Of a stretch of 64,000 nt of DNA, positions 59,640 to 64,000 are shown piece after piece. The notes beneath the pieces were generated by a model that ran no database searches, was not told the DNA's origin, and saw only the letters and a program-made list of their open reading frames with translations. The DNA comes from Rhizobium sp. NRK18. Lineage in GTDB: Bacteria; Pseudomonadota; Alphaproteobacteria; Rhizobiales; Rhizobiaceae. The stretch lies in the NCBI RefSeq assembly GCF_024385575.1, contig NZ_JANFMV010000001.1, forward strand, positions 1,331,681 to 1,395,680. The letters are read 5' to 3'. A program made the translations under genes and the position numbers. Each line of letters starts with the position of its first letter. Position 1 is the first letter of the stretch.

Positions 59640-60998
59640 TCAAAGCCTTGGAAACGTCAGCACGGCCCGCAATCCGGCCTTCTCGCGATTGTCGAAAAGG
59701 ACGTCGATGCCATAAAGCGTCGCGATGTCCTCGACGATGGCGAGGCCCAGGCCGCTGCCCGGCTTGCGGTGATCGAGACGCAGGCCGCGGGCGGTGATCT
59801 CGCCAAGCTTGTCGGGGGAGACGCCGGGACCGTCGTCCTCCACCGCCAGCCGCCAGCCGTCGCGCGTCATGATCGCCCGGACGCTGACCGCTGCCGACGC
59901 CCATTTGGCGGCGTTTTCCAGGATGTTGCCGAGCATCTCGCGGGCATCCTGCGGATCGACGGGCACGACGGCGCCTTCCGGAACCTCCGAGCGCCAGTCC
60001 AGCCGTTCGCCATCCGGCGAGCGGCGCAACGTCCTGACGAGACCGTCGACGACGTCCCGGAGATTGGCGTCGGATCGTCTCTGCTCCGGGCTTGGAGCCA
60101 TGCGCGCCCGCGCCAGTTCGTGGTCAACATGTGCCCGCATCGTCGCGGCAAGCGCCTCCAGCTCGTCGGCGATCTCCGTCTCACCCTTGTCGCGCAAGGT
60201 CAGGGCGTCATTGGCAAGAACGGTCAGCGGGGTCTTCAGCCCGTGGGCCAGGTCGGCCGCGCGGGCGCGGGCGGATTTGACCGTCTTTTCCTGCGCTTCG
60301 ATCAGCTGGTTCAATTGGCTGGAGAGCACCGAAAGCTCGCTCGGATATTCACCGTCGAGATGCGTGGCCCGGCGCTCGCGTATCTTCCTGACGTCGTCGG
60401 CGAGCCTCGACAGTGGACGCAGGCCGAAGGAGAGCTGCAAGGCCGACATGAGCGACAGCAGAAGCGCCAGGGCCAGGATGTAGGGCAGGATCGTTCGGGC
60501 AAAGCGGCTGCTGGCATTGTCGAGGTCGGTGGCATCGACGGCCACGGCGATGCGGATCTCCCGCTTTCCGCCGGGCGCGGCCGCGACGATGATGCGCTCC
60601 TGAACCATGACGTCCCGGCCGTCCGGTCCCGGAAGGCGGTAGCGGTGAACGGTGCCCGGCTCATGGGTGTCGGCGGGCAGGGGCAGGGCGTAGTCGAAGA
60701 GAGATGGCGAGCGCATGCGGACACTTTGCGCCTCGTCCTCGATTTGCCAGTAAAGGCCGCCATAGGGCTGGTAGAAGCGGTTGTCGGCGAGCTGCTGCGG
60801 ACGCTCGAGGGCGCCGCTATCGTCGAACCGAAGCGTGGCCGCCAGCCGCCCGATGTAGCCGGAGAGCTCCCCGTCGATCCGGGCTTGCAGATTGCGGGTG
60901 AACAGCGCGACGAAGAACCATGCGGCGAGCGAGAGCGCAATGGTGATGCCGATCAGCGAAACGAGCAGAAAGCGAAGCCGGATCGACCGCATCATCAC
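59640..60998 (-). CDS. Sensor histidine kinase (PhoQ/QseC-like)
   Basis: 452-aa membrane kinase. Two spans (9-32 and 170-192) flank a periplasmic sensor of about 135 residues. A HAMP-like linker follows, then H252 in LAHGLKTPLTV, N-box NILENAAKWAS, G boxes DDGPGVS and GSGLGLAIVEDI. It overlaps the response regulator by 4 bp. Signals of this group include Mg2+, metals or cationic peptides, but none is shown. Confidence 0.92.
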   Translation of the reverse strand: MMMRSIRLRFLLVSLIGITIALSLAAWFFVALFTRNLQARIDGELSGYIGRLAATLRFDDSGALERPQQLADNRFYQPYGGLYWQIEDEAQSVRMRSPSLFDYALPLPADTHEPGTVHRYRLPGPDGRDVMVQERIIVAAAPGGKREIRIAVAVDATDLDNASSRFARTILPYILALALLLSLMSALQLSFGLRPLSRLADDVRKIRERRATHLDGEYPSELSVLSSQLNQLIEAQEKTVKSARARAADLAHGLKTPLTVLANDALTLRDKGETEIADELEALAATMRAHVDHELARARMAPSPEQRRSDANLRDVVDGLVRTLRRSPDGERLDWRSEVPEGAVVPVDPQDAREMLGNILENAAKWASAAVSVRAIMTRDGWRLAVEDDGPGVSPDKLGEITARGLRLDHRKPGSGLGLAIVEDIATLYGIDVLFDNREKAGLRAVLTFPRL

Positions 60999-61657
60999 TC
61001 GCTGGTCGTCAACTGGTAGCCGAAGCCGCGCTTGGTCAGGATGGTTTCCCTGCCGAGCTTGCGGCGCAATCGCGTGATGAGCACCTCGATCGAATTGCTG
61101 TCGCGCTCGAAGTCCTGCTCGTAGAGTTGCTCGGTCAGCTCGATCTGCGAGACGGGACGGCCGGCATTCATGGCGAGCACGGAGACGCAGCGGTATTCCA
61201 ATGCAGACAGCGGGGCTGGCACGCCATTAAGGAAGACGGCCTTGTTCTTCGTGTCGATCTCGATCGGGCCGCAGGCGAGCATCGTCCCGGTCTGGCCGGC
61301 ATAGCGGCGCATGATCGCTCTCAGCCTGGCCAGAAGTTCGAGCATGCGAAAGGGCTTTGGCAGGTAGTCGTCGGCGCCCGCGTCGATTCCCTCGACCCGT
61401 TCCTCCCAATTGCCCCTTGCGGTCAGGATGAGGACCGGCATGTCGCGGCCGGCGGCGCGCCAGCGCTTCAGGACCTGCATGCCGTCGAGTGTCGGGAGGC
61501 CAAGATCCAGGACGGCGGCGGAAAAATCCTCGGTGTCGCCTAGGTGCCAGGCGGTTTCGCCGTCGGCGACGTGCCTGACCAGATATCCGGCACTTGCCAG
61601 ATGTGCGGCGACGTCGCGCGCGATCAACGGATCGTCTTCGGCCAGCAGAATGCGCAT
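60995..61657 (-). CDS. OmpR/PhoP-family response regulator
   Basis: 220-aa regulator. Receiver with acidic pocket EDD (7-9), phosphorylated D51 in VLDLGLP and K101, then winged HTH (DSNSIEVLITRLRRKLG, ETILTKRGFGYQL). Same operon as the kinase and the 61658-62011 PepSY gene. Confidence 0.95.
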   Translation of the reverse strand: MRILLAEDDPLIARDVAAHLASAGYLVRHVADGETAWHLGDTEDFSAAVLDLGLPTLDGMQVLKRWRAAGRDMPVLILTARGNWEERVEGIDAGADDYLPKPFRMLELLARLRAIMRRYAGQTGTMLACGPIEIDTKNKAVFLNGVPAPLSALEYRCVSVLAMNAGRPVSQIELTEQLYEQDFERDSNSIEVLITRLRRKLGRETILTKRGFGYQLTTSE

Positions 61658-62011
61658 CTATTCGTTTTCCACCTCGAGCACCGCGCCGGTAGCGGCATCG
61701 ACCTCGATCTCGATCAGGTGGCCGTTCTCGGCGACGACGCGGATGGAATAATAGAGACGGCTTTTCTTGCGGCGGATCTTCACGCCGACGAGATCGCCCG
61801 GCCACTTTTCCCGGATCGTCGGCAGGATGGCGGACAGAGGTTTTGCGTGGCCGGCGCTGACGGAGCGCAGCGCATCGTCGCGATCACCGTCTCCATCGTC
61901 ATCGTCTGCGCGCGCGAGCCTCGGCAAGACGGTCGCAAACGCGCCTGCCGCGAGAAGCAGCATGCGCCGACGGGAGAGGGACATGGTCTGGGTTGCGCCA
62001 CGGGTTGCCAT
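61658..62011 (-). CDS. PepSY-domain periplasmic protein
   Basis: 117-aa exported protein. A twin-arginine-like SLSRRRMLLLAAGAFA region is followed by a Asp-rich segment and a PepSY domain (LPTIREKWPGDLVGVKIRRK, VDAATGAVLEVENE). It stops directly before the response regulator start. PepSY proteins often restrain or tune enzymes and sensors. The start at 62011 has GGAGG very close to it. ATG 61984 is an option. Confidence 0.85.
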   Translation of the reverse strand: MATRGATQTMSLSRRRMLLLAAGAFATVLPRLARADDDDGDGDRDDALRSVSAGHAKPLSAILPTIREKWPGDLVGVKIRRKKSRLYYSIRVVAENGHLIEIEVDAATGAVLEVENE

Positions 62012-62141
62012 ATCCTCCCATTAGCGCCGCGAACCTTACAGCAACCTGACAAGCGCCGTCAGCCGGCTGTCAGCTTGCCTGCGCTAGTTTCCATCTCGTG
62101 GCCGGACAGTCCGGTCCCGACAAGACGTTGGAGACGACTTT

Positions 62142-62414
62142 ATGAAAACCACCATTCTTGCAATCCTTGCTTCCGCAGCTTTCGCCGGCGCCGCTTTTGC
62201 CGCAGGCAGCCCTTGCGGCAACGAGCCCCAGTCCAAGTGGATGACGAAGGAGGCCATGCAGCAGAAGGCCGAAGGCATGGGCTACAAGGTTCGTCAGGTA
62301 AAGGCCGAGAAGGGCTGCTACGAAGTCTATGCCGTCGATCCCAAGGGCAAGCGCGTCGAGCAGTTGTTCAACCCGGTGACCGGCGAAGCCGCCGGTGAAG
62401 ACAATGACGGTTGA
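62142..62414 (+). CDS. Small PepSY-like periplasmic protein
   Basis: 90-aa protein: signal 1-20 (ends FAA|GSP), two cysteines (CGNE, KGCYE) that may form a disulfide, and a PepSY half-domain (MQQKAEGMGYKVRQVKAEKG, VDPKGKRVEQLFNPVTGEA). Divergent from the other PepSY gene by 130 bp and overlapping cytochrome b561 by 11 bp. Confidence 0.88.
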   Translation: MKTTILAILASAAFAGAAFAAGSPCGNEPQSKWMTKEAMQQKAEGMGYKVRQVKAEKGCYEVYAVDPKGKRVEQLFNPVTGEAAGEDNDG

Positions 62415-62970
62415 TGCCGGTTTCGACAATCGCGGCGCGCTCAATGAGGGCGCCGCGACCGAAAAGGTCTGGGACCCGTTCGTCCGGCTGTTCCACTGGT
62501 CTCTGGTCGGCTGTTTCACCTTTTCCTACCTGACCGGCGACGAGTGGAAGAACGCCCACATCATCTCGGGCTATGTGATCGCCGGGCTGATCGCCTTCCG
62601 GGTCATCTGGGGACTGATCGGCACCGAGCACGCACGTTTCTCGGCCTTCATCTACCGGCCGTCCACGGTTGTCGGTTTTCTGAAGGATACCGTCCGCATG
62701 CGGGCGCGGCGCTATATCGGCCACAACCCGGCTGGCGGCGCGATGGTGATCGCACTCCTCGTCCTGATCGCAACCATCGCCACGTCGGGCTACATGATGA
62801 CGACGGACGCCTATTGGGGCGTCGAATGGGTCGGCAATCTGCACGAAGGTGCGGTCAATCTGACGCTCGCATTGGTCGGGCTTCATATCCTGGGTGTCAT
62901 ACTCGCCAGCTTCGAACATCGGGAAAACCTTGTTCGGGCCATGATCACCGGGCGCAAGCGGTCGCGATAA
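62404..62970 (+). CDS. Cytochrome b561-family protein
   Basis: 188-aa membrane cytochrome with four spans. Candidate haem-b His residues lie in VRLFHWSLV, AHIISGYV, NLHEGAVN and GLHILGV. Likely transfers electrons across the inner membrane, perhaps to a periplasmic partner. The start is ATG 62404, inside the PepSY gene end. GTG 62395 is possible. A hairpin follows the stop. Confidence 0.9.
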   Translation: MTVDAGFDNRGALNEGAATEKVWDPFVRLFHWSLVGCFTFSYLTGDEWKNAHIISGYVIAGLIAFRVIWGLIGTEHARFSAFIYRPSTVVGFLKDTVRMRARRYIGHNPAGGAMVIALLVLIATIATSGYMMTTDAYWGVEWVGNLHEGAVNLTLALVGLHILGVILASFEHRENLVRAMITGRKRSR

Positions 62971-62993
62971 CAGAACACCGATCGCTGCATCGA

Positions 62994-63033
62994 TGCCAGG
63001 GCCGCCACGCTCCCCGCCCGTGCGGCCCTGGCA
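62994..63033 (+). terminator. Terminator-like hairpin after cytochrome b561
   Basis: Perfect 12-bp stem TGCCAGGGCCGC (62994-63005) / GCGGCCCTGGCA (63022-63033) with a 16-nt loop, then TTGTCATTTC. Confidence 0.75.
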
Positions 63034-63151
63034 TTGTCATTTCACTCCTCCGGCTTCCAATCCCTGGTTCCGGCTTATGGTTAACGAATTATTCAAGGGA
63101 CATCTGATATTCCTGTTGTTGACCTGAACTGGTGCAACCGGGAGTTTTGAA

Positions 63152-64000
63152 TTGTCCGAGGCCGGGGCCGACTTGGTTCTTTTGGCATGTGCGCGCGTCC
63201 GCGCTTACGATCTTCCCGCCTATGTGAAAGACGGGAAGCTTCGCTTTGCCGTGGTCAACGATGCCTTTGCGCGCCTCTTCGGGCGGACCGCCGACAGCTT
63301 TGAAGGTCATACCGCAAGCGATCTCGGCATCGCCGGCGAGACGGGCGAACTCGAGGAACGGGAACGGCGCGCGCTTGTCTTCGGCTCGGAAGAAACCACC
63401 GGCTGGTTCGATGCGACCGCCAACACACGGCATTCCGTGCTGATCGAACGTTTCATCTCGGATGGCGGCCAGTTTCACGTTATCGGCCTCTTCGATGAGC
63501 AGGCGGGCGCAATTTCCGGCAGCAGGGCAACTTTGCAGGAGACGTCCGGTGAGGGCGCTCTCGTCGCCGGGGCACCCTCGCCTGAGGGACCTGTACCTGC
63601 TGGCGGCGAGAATTCCTTCGGGCAGGATCTTTTCAAGGAACTGCTCGACAATCTTCCGGTCGCCACATTTGTGCGTGCGCGAGACCATCGGCTGATCGCC
63701 GCAAATCGTCACTATGCCCATATCGTCGGCATGCCCGAAGAGGAGCTGGTAGGAACGACCCAGCCAGATATCTTCGGTCCCGCGGGGTATGAATACCAGG
63801 CCGCGGATGAGGAGGTTCTCAAGACCGGGCGAACGGCCGAATTTCAGCAAACGGCGGTCCTGTCTGACGGCGCGGACCATGACCTGCTTTGCCGTGTCTG
63901 CAGTGTTTCCGCCGGTGGCAGGTCCTTCCTCGTCGGGACGATCACCGACGTTACGGAGCTCAAGCAGCGCGAGGCGCAGCTGATTGCCGAAAGGGCGAAA
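63152..64000 (+). CDS. PAS-domain sensor protein (C-terminus off the window)
   Basis: 283 codons seen, still open at the edge. Start TTG 63152 with GGGAG 7 bp upstream. At least two PAS domains: about residues 18-115 (YVKDGKLRFAVVNDAFARLFG) and 155-275 (LLDNLPVATFVRARDHRLIAA, YAHIVGMPEEELVGTTQPDIF, GTITDVTELKQREAQL). The linker at 125-150 is Gly/Pro-rich. An output domain such as a kinase or GGDEF is expected beyond the edge but is not visible. Confidence 0.85.
   Translation, partial: MSEAGADLVLLACARVRAYDLPAYVKDGKLRFAVVNDAFARLFGRTADSFEGHTASDLGIAGETGELEERERRALVFGSEETTGWFDATANTRHSVLIERFISDGGQFHVIGLFDEQAGAISGSRATLQETSGEGALVAGAPSPEGPVPAGGENSFGQDLFKELLDNLPVATFVRARDHRLIAANRHYAHIVGMPEEELVGTTQPDIFGPAGYEYQAADEEVLKTGRTAEFQQTAVLSDGADHDLLCRVCSVSAGGRSFLVGTITDVTELKQREAQLIAERAK

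Overview
The window looks like a chromosomal segment of a GC-rich alphaproteobacterium, most likely in the Rhizobiaceae (Rhizobium/Agrobacterium/Sinorhizobium/Shinella group). The reasons are the dense, often 4-bp-overlapping catabolic operons fed by ABC transporters, a paired intergenic palindrome of the rhizobial RIME type (8206-8339), a HmuQ-like haem protein, and a linked ATP-grasp/alpha-E/transglutaminase cluster. No phage, transposase, CRISPR array or rRNA was seen. One tRNA-Arg(CCG) is present.

Region 1 (1-16 kb) is a reductive pyrimidine catabolism island. It holds PreT/PreA dihydropyrimidine dehydrogenase, a dihydropyrimidinase, an M20 N-carbamoyl-beta-alanine type amidohydrolase, a RutR-like TetR regulator, and an SsuABC/NMT1-type ABC importer. 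A RutR-like box lies between rutR and the amidohydrolase gene, and a weaker one lies upstream of preT. Extra genes sit among these: a 2-TM protein inside the transporter operon, a DUF559 nuclease-like gene, a cupin, an EamA exporter, and a voltage-sensor-type ion channel with a zinc-ribbon tail. A truncated HlyD-family efflux adaptor occupies the left edge.

Region 2 (16-25 kb) is a mosaic of small units: DUF2325 / HmuQ-like / VOC genes in tandem; truncated haemoglobin with DUF423; a DadA-like oxidoreductase; an unrecognised 499-aa protein behind an XRE regulator and twin 16-bp palindromes; a GFA protein; a sulfotransferase-like protein; and an SHMT-like PLP enzyme with a divergent LysR gene.

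Region 3 (25-42 kb) holds two sugar catabolic operons. The first has a LacI regulator, Gfo/Idh dehydrogenase, TIM-barrel isomerase, alpha/beta hydrolase, Rpe-like epimerase, ROK kinase, PfkB kinase and a KbaZ-type protein without KbaY. The second has a LacD-type aldolase, a ROK kinase fused to a P-loop domain, and a HAD phosphatase, divergent from a SorC regulator and a ribose-type ABC importer. An aldo/keto reductase follows. Region 4 (42-50.7 kb) has LysR, SDR and AraC genes, the tRNA, and a xylFHG-type importer divergent from a ROK/XylR repressor around a perfect 19-bp palindrome.

Region 5 (50.7-64 kb) has a secreted di-haem cytochrome plus FG-GAP/CRTAC1-type pair, a degenerate J-domain protein, the transglutaminase / alpha-E / circularly permuted ATP-grasp cluster, RhlE helicase, a PhoPQ-like two-component system with PepSY and cytochrome b561 partners, and a PAS-domain sensor cut by the right edge. 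Functions are inferred from motifs and context read by eye. No database search was possible.
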